Positions 43,299 to 51,694 of a stretch of 64,000 nt of DNA are shown here, one piece after another (position 1 is the first letter of the stretch; each line of letters starts with the position of its first letter). This DNA is from Saprospiraceae bacterium (lineage in GTDB: Bacteria > Bacteroidota > Bacteroidia > Chitinophagales > Saprospiraceae): the NCBI GenBank assembly GCA_022841345.1, contig JALHRR010000001.1, positions 248,001 through 312,000 on the forward strand, in the 5' to 3' direction. The notes below the pieces were generated by a model. It was not told the origin of the DNA and ran no database searches. It saw only the letters and a program-made list of their open reading frames with translations. Both the position numbers and the translations under genes were made by a program.

Positions 43299-44954
43299 TT
43301 ATCTGGCGAAAGCAGTCGCTCTTTTCTCCCTGATCACCGTCACGCGGATCTGACCCGGATATTGCATTTCATCCTGAATTTTCTGAGAAATCATGAATGA
43401 AAGTTCTTCTGCATATTGATCTGTTACTTTCTCACTTTCTACAATCACACGCAGCTCACGTCCTGCCTGCATAGCATAAGCCTTTTGAACTCCTTCATAG
43501 GACATTGCCAGTTCTTCCAGTTCATTGATACGCTTCAGGTAACTTTCCAGGATTTCCCTTCTTGCGCCTGGTCTTGCACCTGAGATGGCATCACATGCCT
43601 GAACAATCGGTGAAATGATATTATCCATCTCGATCTCATCGTGGTGAGCACCAACAGCATTGATAATCATTGCATTTTCATTGTGCTTTTCACAGAGTTT
43701 CATTCCCAACAATGCGTGGGATAGTTCTGATTCTTCCTCTGCCACTTTTCCAATATCATGCAATAGGCCTGCTCTCTTGGCAAGTTTGATTTGCTTGGCA
43801 TTCAATCCGAGTTCTGCCGCCATGGTAGCACAAAGCGTCGCCGTCTCAATCGAGTGCTTCAGCAAGTTTTGACCATAAGAAGAACGATAGCGCATTCTAC
43901 CAACCATTCTTACTAGTTCAGGTGGCAGACCGTGAATATCGAGTTCAATGACTGTTCTTTCACCGATCTCAATGATCTGTTCTTCCAGTTGTTTTTTGGT
44001 TTTAGCCACTACCTCTTCAATTCTGGCCGGGTGGATTCGACCGTCACCAACTAGTTTTTTAAGGGATAATCTGGCAATTTCTCTTCTGATCGGATCGAAA
44101 GATGAAATTACAATAGCCTCCGGAGTATCATCTACAACGATCTCCGCACCGGTCGCAGCTTCAAGGGCCCTGATGTTTCTTCCTTCCCTTCCGATGATCT
44201 GTCCTTTGATATCATCTGAATCGAGATTGAACACGGACACTGTATTTTCAATGGTATATTCAGCACACATTCTTTGGATAGTCTGAATCACTATTTTCTT
44301 AGCTTCTTTTCCTGCATTCACGCGGGCAGCTTCCAGTATTTCTCTGACGAGGGCCATAGAATCGTTTTCGGCTTTTGCTTTAACTGCTTCGAGTAACAAA
44401 TCTTTTGCTTCAGCTTCTGACAATCTTGAAATATTTTCAAGTGCCTTGATACGTTGCTCATTCGCAGCATCCAATTCTTCTTTCCGTTTGTTTAAAATTT
44501 TGATTTGCTTCTCTAAAGCTTCCCGATCATTATTCAGTTCCTGTTCTTTGAGTTGAACATTTTCTAATGTGCGTTTGAATTCGGCTTGTTTTTGCTTGAA
44601 TTCATTTTCAAGATTCACAATTCCTACCTCACGTTCTTTCAAATCTACTTTGTGCTGAGCTTTCTCAGTTTCGAATTCAGCCCTCAATTTGTTGAATCGT
44701 TCCTGAGCTTCCTGAATCTTACGTTGTTTGATTTGTTCGTGTTTGGTTTCAGCCTTAGCGATGATTTTTTCGCCTTTCATTTCAGCTTCATCCACTAATC
44801 TGATAGCAGTAAGTCTGGCTTCCTGAAGTGCTAAATCAGATTTCTGGTTGAGATCCGCGGTTTTTCGGTCATTGGACCGTTTAAGTATAAAGGCAACCAC
44901 AGCAAAGCCTAATGCTGCCCCTCCTAGTATACCAATTATAATTTCTATAGCCAT
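43299..44954 (-). CDS. rny: Ribonuclease Y
   Basis: RNase Y is a membrane-anchored endoribonuclease that starts mRNA decay. The start at 44954 ([17 protein letters not shown]) puts the membrane helix at the N-terminus, while an ATG 14 residues earlier would displace it. A long coiled coil (residues about 30-210) is followed by a KH domain ([26 protein letters not shown], cut here for length) and the HD domain with HDIGKVAEE and HHDEIEMDN. It is 551 aa, slightly longer than the usual 520. The gene is last in a run pheT, coiled-coil gene, zapA, rny. Confidence 0.96.
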   Translation of the reverse strand: MAIEIIIGILGGAALGFAVVAFILKRSNDRKTADLNQKSDLALQEARLTAIRLVDEAEMKGEKIIAKAETKHEQIKQRKIQEAQERFNKLRAEFETEKAQHKVDLKEREVGIVNLENEFKQKQAEFKRTLENVQLKEQELNNDREALEKQIKILNKRKEELDAANEQRIKALENISRLSEAEAKDLLLEAVKAKAENDSMALVREILEAARVNAGKEAKKIVIQTIQRMCAEYTIENTVSVFNLDSDDIKGQIIGREGRNIRALEAATGAEIVVDDTPEAIVISSFDPIRREIARLSLKKLVGDGRIHPARIEEVVAKTKKQLEEQIIEIGERTVIELDIHGLPPELVRMVGRMRYRSSYGQNLLKHSIETATLCATMAAELGLNAKQIKLAKRAGLLHDIGKVAEEESELSHALLGMKLCEKHNENAMIINAVGAHHDEIEMDNIISPIVQACDAISGARPGARREILESYLKRINELEELAMSYEGVQKAYAMQAGRELRVIVESEKVTDQYAEELSFMISQKIQDEMQYPGQIRVTVIREKRATAFAR

Positions 44955-45033
44955 AGCTAAAGGTTTAATAGGTAAAGAAAATCTGGCAGGGCACAATTAC
45001 ATCAAAAAAAACGAAGACAGCCTGCTTTTGCTG

Positions 45034-45324
45034 TCAATTCAGAATAGCATCGAGGAGCTGATCCAATTTATCAAGTCTTTCGTTAAAACGCTTTTCGTCT
45101 GTATTTTTTACAGCTTTATGGAAATCTACAGCATAGGTGAGTAAAGCCATAGACAAACAATCTTGTTTATCCCTGTTGGAATATGTGATTTGAAAATGTT
45201 TGATCTTATCATTCAATTCATTAACAACTTGCCGGATAGCTTCTTCATCCTCCAATTTTACTTTTAAAGGATAAGCTCTGCCGGCGATCATGATACTGAT
45301 ACTTTTATACTCCTCTTCACTCAT
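45034..45324 (-). CDS. zapA: Cell division protein ZapA
   Basis: ZapA binds FtsZ and bundles protofilaments at the division ring. The 96-aa protein has the N-terminal globular part (ISIMIAGRAYPLKVKLEDEEAI) and a C-terminal helix for dimerisation (FNERLDKLDQLLDAIL), as in the family. It starts one base after the stop of a small coiled-coil gene, itself behind pheT. The pheT-zapA neighbourhood is common in Bacteroidota. Confidence 0.88.
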   Translation of the reverse strand: MSEEEYKSISIMIAGRAYPLKVKLEDEEAIRQVVNELNDKIKHFQITYSNRDKQDCLSMALLTYAVDFHKAVKNTDEKRFNERLDKLDQLLDAILN

Positions 45325-45325
45325 A

Positions 45326-45625
45326 TTACATGCTTTGCAACCATTCCAAGCATTTATCGATTTCGCTTATATATTGATCAAGTTCCTCCTTCAGCAATTT
45401 CGAACCTCCTGAACCGTTTTTGTGACTGCTTTCCAACGTTTCACGTGTTCTGCTTAATTGTGCTTCCAGGTTAAATATATTATTTTTATGTCCTTCCAGT
45501 TCAGTTTTTTGTTGAAGATTCTCTTCAAGCAGGGCAGAATTCTCCTTTTTCAAAAGCTTCATTTTCTGTGCAAGCTTTTGAATTTTCCATTCAATCCCGT
45601 CTATTTTTTGTACTAAATCAGACAT
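45326..45625 (-). CDS. Small coiled-coil protein upstream of zapA
   Basis: This 99-aa hydrophilic protein is almost entirely coiled coil, with heptads in KIQKLAQKMKLLKKENSALL and EENLQQKTELEGHKNNIF. It has no signal or membrane segment. Size, composition and its place one base from zapA suggest a divisome accessory protein, like ZapB of Proteobacteria. Coiled coils mimic one another, so homology is not claimed. It follows pheT by 47 bases. Confidence 0.75.
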   Translation of the reverse strand: MSDLVQKIDGIEWKIQKLAQKMKLLKKENSALLEENLQQKTELEGHKNNIFNLEAQLSRTRETLESSHKNGSGGSKLLKEELDQYISEIDKCLEWLQSM

Positions 45626-45672
45626 TGGTCAAAGATAATCAGTATTTAATATAGTCGTTCGCTTTCATATTT

Positions 45673-48111
45673 TTATTTTCTGATCTCCGCCCCCAGCTGC
45701 TTTTCATAGGCCTTGATCAGACGATCCATGATAGATTCGATTTCCTTTTCGGAAAGCGTCTTGTCTGCAGGTTCCATTAAGAAACTCAGCGCATAAGATT
45801 TTTTGTTAATTGCCTTCAATTCGTCGCTTACATACACATCGAATAACTGCACTTGTCGCAGAAGTTCCTTCTCTGTTTTTCTGGCTACTTTCTCACATTC
45901 TGCAAAGGAGACTTCCTTGTTGATGATCAGTGCAAGATCCCTTCTGACTTCCGGAAACTTACTGATAGCCTGGATTGTAGTCTTATTCTGTCTGAAGGCC
46001 TGCCACATCGCCTGCCAGTTAAAGCTTGCTGCATAGACATCCTGTTTGATGTCCATAGCATCCAAAACTGACTTGCTCAGCTTGCCAAATTGCACCAAAA
46101 CAGATTCCCCTCTGGAGTATTGAAGTCCATAATTCCACCGACTATCCTCCAGCTCAGCAGTCTGAAATTGTTTGATTCCAAGCCTTTCAAACAAGCCAGA
46201 AACCACTGATTTCAATGTGTAATAATTGACTGGCTGTGACTTGCCCGTATGCCAGTTTGCTTCCTGTTTTTTTCCGCTCACATAGATACAAAGCTGCTCT
46301 GTTTCCAGATATTTTCCCTCTTTGTGTCTGTAGCTATATCCGAATTCGAACAATTTCAAGTCATTTTGCTTGCGATTCAGGTTGTGAAGGATTGCTTCCA
46401 GACCACTGATTAGCATATCCGCACGCATGACATCATACTGAATATTGGATGTATTGTTGATATATACCAACTCTTCATCAGGCACAGGAATCGCCTTCCT
46501 GAAATGTTCAGACTGGGTAATGGACAATGCCATCATTTCATGAAACCCTGTCGCAGCAAGGTGATTGGCAACCATCTCCTTTATTTTGACAGGATCAGGC
46601 TTTTCACTGTGGGTCAATGCACTTCTCATATGCTGGTGGATGGGCACATTGTCCAGGCCGTAAATCCGCAGTACTTCTTCTACAATATCAGCGGGACGGG
46701 TCACATCCGGTTTATTTGTTGGCACCAGAATATGTAAATCTTCCCCCTTTACATTCACTTCAATTTCCAGTGATTCCAGTATGGCTTTTATATGATCTGC
46801 AGTAAAATCCACACCGCTCAATCTGCTGATATACTGCACAGTAGTCTGCACCTCCTGACGAGGTACAGGACTCGGATACACATCCACCACAGGTCCGGTT
46901 ATCTCTCCCCCACACAGCTCAGTAATCAATAAGGCCGCTCGCTTTAGTGCTGTCACGGTACCATTTGGATCCGTCCCTTTTTCAAAACAACGGGCTGCAT
47001 CTGTTCTCAACTGATGGCGACCACTCGTCCGGCGTATGTATCCTTGTTGAAAATGAGCTGATTCCAGAAAAATATCAGTGGTTTCATTTTTCACTCCGGA
47101 TTCGATACCACCAAATACCCCGGCAATGCACATGCCTTCTCCTTCTCCGTTGCAAATCATGAGGTCCTGCTCATGCAAATTGCGTTCAGCTTCATCGAGG
47201 GTAGTGAATTTTGTTCCGGCAGGCAGACATTTTACAATGATCTTTTGCCCTTTAATTTTGTGCCCGTCGAATGCATGCAAGGGTTGCCCGTATTCGTGCA
47301 AAATATAGTTTGTAATATCCACCACATTATTGATCGGCCGCTGACCGATGGCTTCCAGTCTGTTTTTCAGCCATTCAGGCGATGGACCCACCTGAATATT
47401 TTTGATATAAATTCCTGAATAACGCGGGCACGCATTTGTGTTTTCTATTTCTACTTTTATCGGTGCTTCCCCGTTTCCTTCTTTGAATCCTGAAACATCC
47501 GGATAATTCAGATTACCGGACCAGTCCTGATGTGTTTTCAGGACAGCTACCAGATCCCTTGCCACACCGATATGACCGTTGGCATCTGAGCGATTCGGTG
47601 TCAGACCGATTTCAAATACCTCGTCATTATATAATCCTATCACATCAGCAGCCGGAAGCCCTACAGCAGTATCCTCCGGTAATACCATGATACCTGCATG
47701 ACTTTGTCCGATTCCCAATTCATCTTCGGCACAGATCATGCCCTCAGATGTGGCGCCTCTGATTTTAGCCTTTTTGATCTCAAGCGCCTGATTATCTGCT
47801 ATATGCAGCGTTGTTCCTACTGTTGCAACGAATACTTTTTGACCTGCTCTTACATTGGGAGCACCGCACACGATATCCAGTGGCGCTTCTCCTCCTACAT
47901 CTACTGTTGTGATGGATAATCTGTCCGCTTCAGGATGTTTTTCACATGTGAGCACAAGTCCTGTCACCACACCTTTTAGGCCGCCTTTTACCTGTTCATG
48001 TGCTTCCAACCCTTCGACTTCCAGGCCGGTGGCAGTTAGCATTTCAGAGATAGTCGCAGCCGGCAGATCAGTATTCAGATAATCTTTGAGCCAGTTATAT
48101 GATATTTTCAT
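45673..48111 (-). CDS. pheT: Phenylalanine-tRNA ligase beta subunit
   Basis: PheT is the large subunit of the alpha2-beta2 enzyme that charges tRNA-Phe and edits mischarged tyrosine. The start at 48111 (MKISYNWLKDYLNTDLP) matches the family N-terminus, and a longer frame from 48165 runs into the promoter. Its 812 aa cover the tRNA-binding (EMAP-like) domain (VVTGLVLTCEKHPEADRLSI), the B3/B4 editing domain (NVVDITNYILHEYGQPLHAFD), B5, the catalytic-like domain and the C-terminal anticodon-binding domain (SKFPEVRRDLALIINKEV). pheS is not in the window. It leads the pheT-zapA-rny gene run. Confidence 0.97.
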   Translation of the reverse strand: MKISYNWLKDYLNTDLPAATISEMLTATGLEVEGLEAHEQVKGGLKGVVTGLVLTCEKHPEADRLSITTVDVGGEAPLDIVCGAPNVRAGQKVFVATVGTTLHIADNQALEIKKAKIRGATSEGMICAEDELGIGQSHAGIMVLPEDTAVGLPAADVIGLYNDEVFEIGLTPNRSDANGHIGVARDLVAVLKTHQDWSGNLNYPDVSGFKEGNGEAPIKVEIENTNACPRYSGIYIKNIQVGPSPEWLKNRLEAIGQRPINNVVDITNYILHEYGQPLHAFDGHKIKGQKIIVKCLPAGTKFTTLDEAERNLHEQDLMICNGEGEGMCIAGVFGGIESGVKNETTDIFLESAHFQQGYIRRTSGRHQLRTDAARCFEKGTDPNGTVTALKRAALLITELCGGEITGPVVDVYPSPVPRQEVQTTVQYISRLSGVDFTADHIKAILESLEIEVNVKGEDLHILVPTNKPDVTRPADIVEEVLRIYGLDNVPIHQHMRSALTHSEKPDPVKIKEMVANHLAATGFHEMMALSITQSEHFRKAIPVPDEELVYINNTSNIQYDVMRADMLISGLEAILHNLNRKQNDLKLFEFGYSYRHKEGKYLETEQLCIYVSGKKQEANWHTGKSQPVNYYTLKSVVSGLFERLGIKQFQTAELEDSRWNYGLQYSRGESVLVQFGKLSKSVLDAMDIKQDVYAASFNWQAMWQAFRQNKTTIQAISKFPEVRRDLALIINKEVSFAECEKVARKTEKELLRQVQLFDVYVSDELKAINKKSYALSFLMEPADKTLSEKEIESIMDRLIKAYEKQLGAEIRK

Positions 48112-48136
48112 AGTTGTTTTTCGAAATGGAAAGGCG

Positions 48137-48166
48137 CAAAGATAATGATTCTGCGTTAGGTGCAAA
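48137..48166 (-). promoter_or_regulatory. Candidate promoter for pheT
   Basis: On the minus strand TTTG (48163-48166) is separated by 18 bases from TATCTTTG (48137-48144). This is close to the Bacteroidota consensus TTTG-N19-21-TAnnTTTG. It would leave a leader of about 20 bases before the start at 48111. Confidence 0.6.
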
Positions 48167-48208
48167 CGCTTCTTGTGGGCATAGGTATTTTGTTTTGAAT
48201 TTTGAGGG

Positions 48209-48330
48209 CATCACCCTCCCGGATTCGCTTTGCTCACCAGGCGGGTCGCTATGCTGCATGCCTTGCTGTTCGCTCGATCCTTCGGATTTCGGTGCAGAGC
48301 ACCTCAGCATTCCGCAGCGCTGATGCAATC
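48209..48330 (-). repeat. Degenerate linker-hairpin array 4
   Basis: CATCACC (GGTGATG on the minus strand) at 48209-48215 is followed by the imperfect hairpins CCCGGATTCGCTTTGCTCAC...GGCGGG and CAGCATTCCGCAGCGCTGATG. Tips resemble those of the other arrays. Only one clear linker remains, so this is a decayed or atypical member. Confidence 0.45.
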
Positions 48331-48355
48331 ACAACTTCTGAAGGAAATTTTCATG

Positions 48356-48435
48356 TATCGATATCGTATAATATAAGCTCATATCGTATCATTGCTATCG
48401 AATATTTATCGAATAAAAACGGATCATATCGTATC
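48356..48435 (+). promoter_or_regulatory. Operator-like TATCG repeat cluster upstream of the Fic gene
   Basis: ATATCGTATC occurs exactly at 48381 and 48426, and as ATATCGTATA at 48361. TATCGATA is at 48356, and TATCGAAT at 48396 and 48407. Six related sites in 80 bases directly in front of a gene whose product ends in a winged-helix domain suggest autoregulation (inference). Confidence 0.5.
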
Positions 48436-48453
48436 GAAATAAGTATTTAGCGT

Positions 48454-48461
48454 TATTTTTG
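48454..48461 (+). promoter_or_regulatory. Candidate -7 box for the Fic gene, leaderless geometry
   Basis: TATTTTTG fits TAnnTTTG and ends four bases before the ATG at 48466. If functional, transcription would start at or next to the start codon. No -33 TTG at normal spacing is visible. Confidence 0.35.
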
Positions 48462-48465
48462 TGAT

Positions 48466-49506
48466 ATGGTAAACAGAGTATATAATTTTAGTTTACATAT
48501 TGACTGGAAGTTAATTCAACTTATAAGTCAAATAGAAAGATTTGATGCTTCCTGGGCTACAATTGAAAAGAAGGAAGGTCAAAGTTTGAAACAGTTAAAA
48601 ATGATCGCTACAGTTCGTAGCGTTGGGGCTTCCACACGGATTGAAGGATCAAAAATGTCTGATGAGGAAGTGGAAGTTTTACTAAAGGAAATTGACATCA
48701 CAAAAATCGTGGACAGAGATTCACAAGAAGTTGTGGGATACTTTGAAACATTAGACTTAATTGCAGAATCACATGATGACATTCCTATTACAGAAAGTAG
48801 CTTGAAAAACCTGCACAATATTTTATTGAAACACAGTAAAAAAGACGATTGGCACAAAGGAGACTATAAACAACACAGCAATGCAGTCGAAGCAAAACTT
48901 TCTGATGGAACGCGGCAAATTATATTTGAAACCACAGAAGCAGGATTTCCTACACAAGACGCAATGAGACTGTTAATTGATTGGTATTTGAACGATAAGG
49001 AGACTCATCCATTAGTGAAATGTGCATTGTTTGCCTATGAATTTGTAAGTATACATCCTTTTCAAGATGGAAACGGACGATTAAGCAGGTTGATTTCAAC
49101 ATTACTTTTGTTAAAAAACGGATACAACTGGATTCAATATGTGAGTTTTGAGCATGAGATTGAAAATAGAAAAACTGAATATTACAGAGTTCTTAGAAGT
49201 TGCCAGGCTCAGCGACCAAATGAGAATATCACAGAATGGATTCAATTTTTCTTCGATGCTCTGGGAAATATACAGAAACAATTAATGGATAAATTGGAAT
49301 CTAAGGGAGTTGAAACAAGATTGTCTCCACGTGAAAAAGCAATAATGACTTTTATCGAAAATAATCCAGGTTGTAAATCTGGGGATATTGCTAAAAAACT
49401 AGGAATTCCCAATCCTACAGTTAAGCGAATTTTGCCAGATTTACTCCAGAAAAAATTGATTGAAAAATTTGGAACAGGTCCGGGGACAAATTATGCTATT
49501 ATATAG
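48466..49506 (+). CDS. Fic-domain protein with N-terminal inhibitory motif and C-terminal winged helix
   Basis: Fic enzymes usually transfer AMP from ATP to Ser, Thr or Tyr of target proteins. The 346-aa protein carries the intact active-site motif HPFQDGNGRLSR (H197 to R208). An upstream S56-T-R-I-E60-G61 fits the inhibitory-helix motif [ST]xxxE[GN] of class II Fic proteins, in which the Glu blocks productive ATP binding. Residues about 285-346 (LSPREKAIMTFIENNPGCKS, DIAKKLGIPNPTVKRIL) form a winged-helix domain. This layout is widespread and usually stands alone with no antitoxin. Targets are unknown. Repeated TATCG sites upstream may be bound by its own winged helix. Confidence 0.92.
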   Translation: MVNRVYNFSLHIDWKLIQLISQIERFDASWATIEKKEGQSLKQLKMIATVRSVGASTRIEGSKMSDEEVEVLLKEIDITKIVDRDSQEVVGYFETLDLIAESHDDIPITESSLKNLHNILLKHSKKDDWHKGDYKQHSNAVEAKLSDGTRQIIFETTEAGFPTQDAMRLLIDWYLNDKETHPLVKCALFAYEFVSIHPFQDGNGRLSRLISTLLLLKNGYNWIQYVSFEHEIENRKTEYYRVLRSCQAQRPNENITEWIQFFFDALGNIQKQLMDKLESKGVETRLSPREKAIMTFIENNPGCKSGDIAKKLGIPNPTVKRILPDLLQKKLIEKFGTGPGTNYAII

Positions 49507-49548
49507 TCTGATACTCTATCGAATACAATTCAGCAGAAGTATTTGTGG

Positions 49549-49582
49549 TTTTGCCTCGAAATAAAGAATAATTGTATATTTG
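49549..49582 (+). promoter_or_regulatory. Promoter of the DUF3127 gene
   Basis: TTTTG at 49549-49553, a 21-base spacer, then TATATTTG at 49575-49582. This is a full match to the Bacteroidota -33/-7 consensus. The ATG at 49595 follows 12 bases after the -7 box, so the leader is very short. Confidence 0.7.
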
Positions 49583-49594
49583 TAATTAAAAAAT

Positions 49595-49942
49595 ATGTCA
49601 TTTGAAATTAATGGAAAACTCGTAAAGATTTTCCCAATAGAATCCAAGACCAATTCTTTCCAAACCCGCGAATTTGTTATTGAAACACAGGAGAATTATC
49701 CACAGCTCGTCAAATTCCAGCTCACTCAGGATAAATGTGGTATCATTGATGCCTATCAGATAGGACAGATGATCAATGTATCATTTGACCTCCGCGGAAG
49801 AGAATGGCAGGAAAAATATTTCACTAATCTTCAGGCATGGAAGATTAATGCCCAGGAAGCAGCTCCGGTCAATCAGGTTTCTGACACCGACCCACTTGAA
49901 AGTCTGGGTGCAGATGCTATGGACGACGATTTACCGTTCTAG
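49595..49942 (+). CDS. DUF3127 protein with SSB-like acidic tail
   Basis: This is a 115-aa protein of the DUF3127 family, known mainly from Bacteroidota and of unknown function. Residues 1-90 are beta-rich (FEINGKLVKIFPIESKTNSF, TREFVIETQENYPQLVKFQL) and compatible with an OB-like barrel. The tail ends DAMDDDLPF, almost the same as the DDDIPF tip by which single-stranded DNA-binding protein recruits replication and repair partners. A role at single-stranded DNA is therefore a reasonable guess, not a finding. It has its own promoter, and the next gene starts four bases after its stop. Confidence 0.88.
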   Translation: MSFEINGKLVKIFPIESKTNSFQTREFVIETQENYPQLVKFQLTQDKCGIIDAYQIGQMINVSFDLRGREWQEKYFTNLQAWKINAQEAAPVNQVSDTDPLESLGADAMDDDLPF

Positions 49943-49946
49943 GTAG

Positions 49947-50522
49947 ATGCAAATCAGAAAGAATATTTTTAACCATAAGACTTTATTTATAATTGCAATG
50001 GGATGGGCGCTTCTCCATCCCTCTTTTTCCTATGCACAATGGCCGGAAGTACTCTCCAGTGCCTGGGATGATTCATTCAGGGAGTGGGAGGTTTATGGCG
50101 AAGGCGAGGAGCAGATTGGTTTTGTTAAAATGCAGTATGAATTCAACAATGACTGGACAGAATGGATGTATCAGGTCGGAGATGAGAGCGGATTTATCCG
50201 TGCAAAATTTAAAGATGATCCCAATTTATGGGAATTAAGAGGTGGAAATCTGGTCTACAATGCGCGGACTCAGTGGCCTAATGATCCACTTACATGGCTG
50301 ATTAGCGGTGAAGGAGTCAGAATAACACTCAAAAGTAAATACACCAATATTCTGGAAGAATGGAGCGCCACAGATTCTAATGTGGGCGATTTCATGATGT
50401 ATACTTTCTATGAAAATGACCCCCGCGACTGGGAAACAAGGGAGAATCTGGATGAAGACAAATTACATCTGAAAGTTTTCCTGATGTTCCTGGTAGTCAT
50501 CAACAGTGCACCACGGAGATAA
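49947..50522 (+). CDS. Exported protein with 22-residue Trp repeats, function unknown
   Basis: This 191-aa protein has a signal peptide (KTLFIIAMGWALLHPSFSYA, probable cleavage before QW at residue 31). The mature part is a row of similar units with a Trp at positions 47, 73, 95, 117, 139 and 162, so the spacing is 22-23 residues after the first. Typical units read NDPLTWLISGEGVRITLKSK and DDPNLWELRGGNLVYNART. The pattern suggests a solenoid of beta-hairpins, possibly binding sugars or peptidoglycan. I do not recognise the family. It follows the DUF3127 gene by four bases and is probably co-transcribed. It is convergent with bcp, 11 bases away. Confidence 0.75.
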   Translation: MQIRKNIFNHKTLFIIAMGWALLHPSFSYAQWPEVLSSAWDDSFREWEVYGEGEEQIGFVKMQYEFNNDWTEWMYQVGDESGFIRAKFKDDPNLWELRGGNLVYNARTQWPNDPLTWLISGEGVRITLKSKYTNILEEWSATDSNVGDFMMYTFYENDPRDWETRENLDEDKLHLKVFLMFLVVINSAPRR

Positions 50523-50533
50523 CTAATATCTTC

Positions 50534-51004
50534 TCATGCAATAGATTCAAGTATCTGCCCGGCGTGATCTTTGGTTTTCACTTTATCTATCACTTGTTCG
50601 ATGACACCTTGTTCATCTGCCACGAAAGTAACTCTGTGGGTTCCCTGAAACAATCTGCCCATGAAGGTTTTAGGTCCATAAACTCCGAATGCATTGACCC
50701 ACAATTTATCAAAATCTGCTATCAGGCTGAATGGTAATTTATATCTGTCAATAAAGCGCTGATGTTTGCTTGCTCCATCAGTGCTTACACCTAGCAATGT
50801 ATATCCTGCTTCTTTCAACTCATCGTAATTATCTCTCAGATTACACACTTCATTGATGCAACCGGGAGTCATATCCGCCGGATAAAAGAAAACTATAAGT
50901 TTTTTTCCTCTGAAATCGGACAGATTAATTTTTTCACCTTTTTCATTTATTCCGGAAATATCAGGCAACTTATCTCCTGCTTTCAATTGCTTGCGCTCTG
51001 ACAT
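50534..51004 (-). CDS. bcp: Thioredoxin-dependent peroxiredoxin, Bcp type
   Basis: This enzyme reduces hydrogen peroxide and organic peroxides. The 156-aa protein has the peroxidatic Cys in FFYPADMTPGC and a resolving Cys five residues later (INEVC), the arrangement of atypical 2-Cys Bcp/PrxQ proteins. DFDKLWVNAFGVYGPKTFMG and HRVTFVADEQGVIEQV fit the C-terminal part. The more usual DxTPGCT reads MTPGCI here. The gene is monocistronic, with a long repeat-filled gap upstream. Confidence 0.93.
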   Translation of the reverse strand: MSERKQLKAGDKLPDISGINEKGEKINLSDFRGKKLIVFFYPADMTPGCINEVCNLRDNYDELKEAGYTLLGVSTDGASKHQRFIDRYKLPFSLIADFDKLWVNAFGVYGPKTFMGRLFQGTHRVTFVADEQGVIEQVIDKVKTKDHAGQILESIA

Positions 51005-51694
51005 AATACATAGTTTTTCATGAGAACAATGGGGTTCGGGTAAAGTTGATTTAACAGGGTACTTTCAGGATTAATGGGGGCTACTAAAGGAGATTTGTCG
51101 TAGAGAGGTGATGTTTTTCTGCGCCTGCGGCTGGAAAAGTGATGTTTCTTCCCGGCTATGCCAGGAAGAAGTGATGTCTCCGCTATAAATTGACTGCTTT
51201 GCAGCCTATTTATAGCGGAGGTGATGTGCAAGCGGAGCTTGTGGTTGAGTGGTGAGTATTGGGTGCGGGTTAGTTTGAGAGGAGAGTGTGAAGAATCTCA
51301 CCAATAACTAACAAGGACAAGAAGTTCTCATTTCCCCTCCAGGAGAAAGTCCGGGTTAGGGTTCACTCACGAAACTCTGACACACACGGGCTGTTCATGT
51401 CGCAACTTATATTCAAGTTTGCAACTTCACACGGGCTAAACTCACCCCCGACCCCTCTCTTTTGAAGAGGGGAGTGTAGCAACTCGCATTCAGGTTGTTT
51501 CCGGCTGTTCTCCTTTCCCTTCCAAGGGAAAGGCCGGGATAGGGTTCACACCCGCACTCATAACCCATACCCGGCTGTTTGCTAGAAGCCAGCAGCTAGA
51601 AGCGGCTGTTTTCTTATAGCTTCCCCAAGGTATTGGGGACACGGTGCAGCTTCTTTGGCTGTTTACTTACGCCTTATTACTTACGCCTTACTAC
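51005..51694. other. Gene-free gap packed with three repeat families
   Basis: From left to right: a linker-hairpin array with its terminal module (51107-51258); a G/T-rich tract (51259-51300); inverted pieces CCTTTCCCTTCCAAGGGAAA (about 51511) and CCCCTCTCTTTTGAAGAGGG (about 51453); a recurring CCGGGTTAGGGTTCAC phrase (about 51350 and 51528); and GGCTGTT-anchored modules (about 51386, 51502, 51572, 51604 and 51658) ending in CTTACGCC short tandem repeats next to the thrS stop. No gene is seen. Confidence 0.65.
51107..51258 (+). repeat. Linker-hairpin array 3 with terminal module
   Basis: GTGATGT linkers at 51108, 51139, 51171 and 51221 separate three unlike hairpins: TTTTCTGCGCCTGCGGCTGGAAAA type, TTCTTCCCGGCTATGCCAGGAAGAA type and a long TCCGCTATAAATTGACTG... 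TATTTATAGCGGA stem. The last linker leads into GCAAGCGGAGCTTGTG then GTTGAGTGGTGAGTA. That terminal module is repeated almost exactly at 55276-55314. Confidence 0.78.

Larger units (their letters stand above)
48112..48465. other. Intergenic region between divergent pheT and the Fic gene
   Basis: The region holds the pheT promoter (48137-48166), a degenerate linker-hairpin array (48209-48330) and a cluster of ATATCGTATC-type repeats (48356-48435) in front of the Fic gene. No coding frame is convincing. Confidence 0.65.

Noticed and set aside
45673-48165. Longer PheT starting at 48165
   Set aside because: The extra 18 residues are not family-like and the region holds the -7 promoter box.
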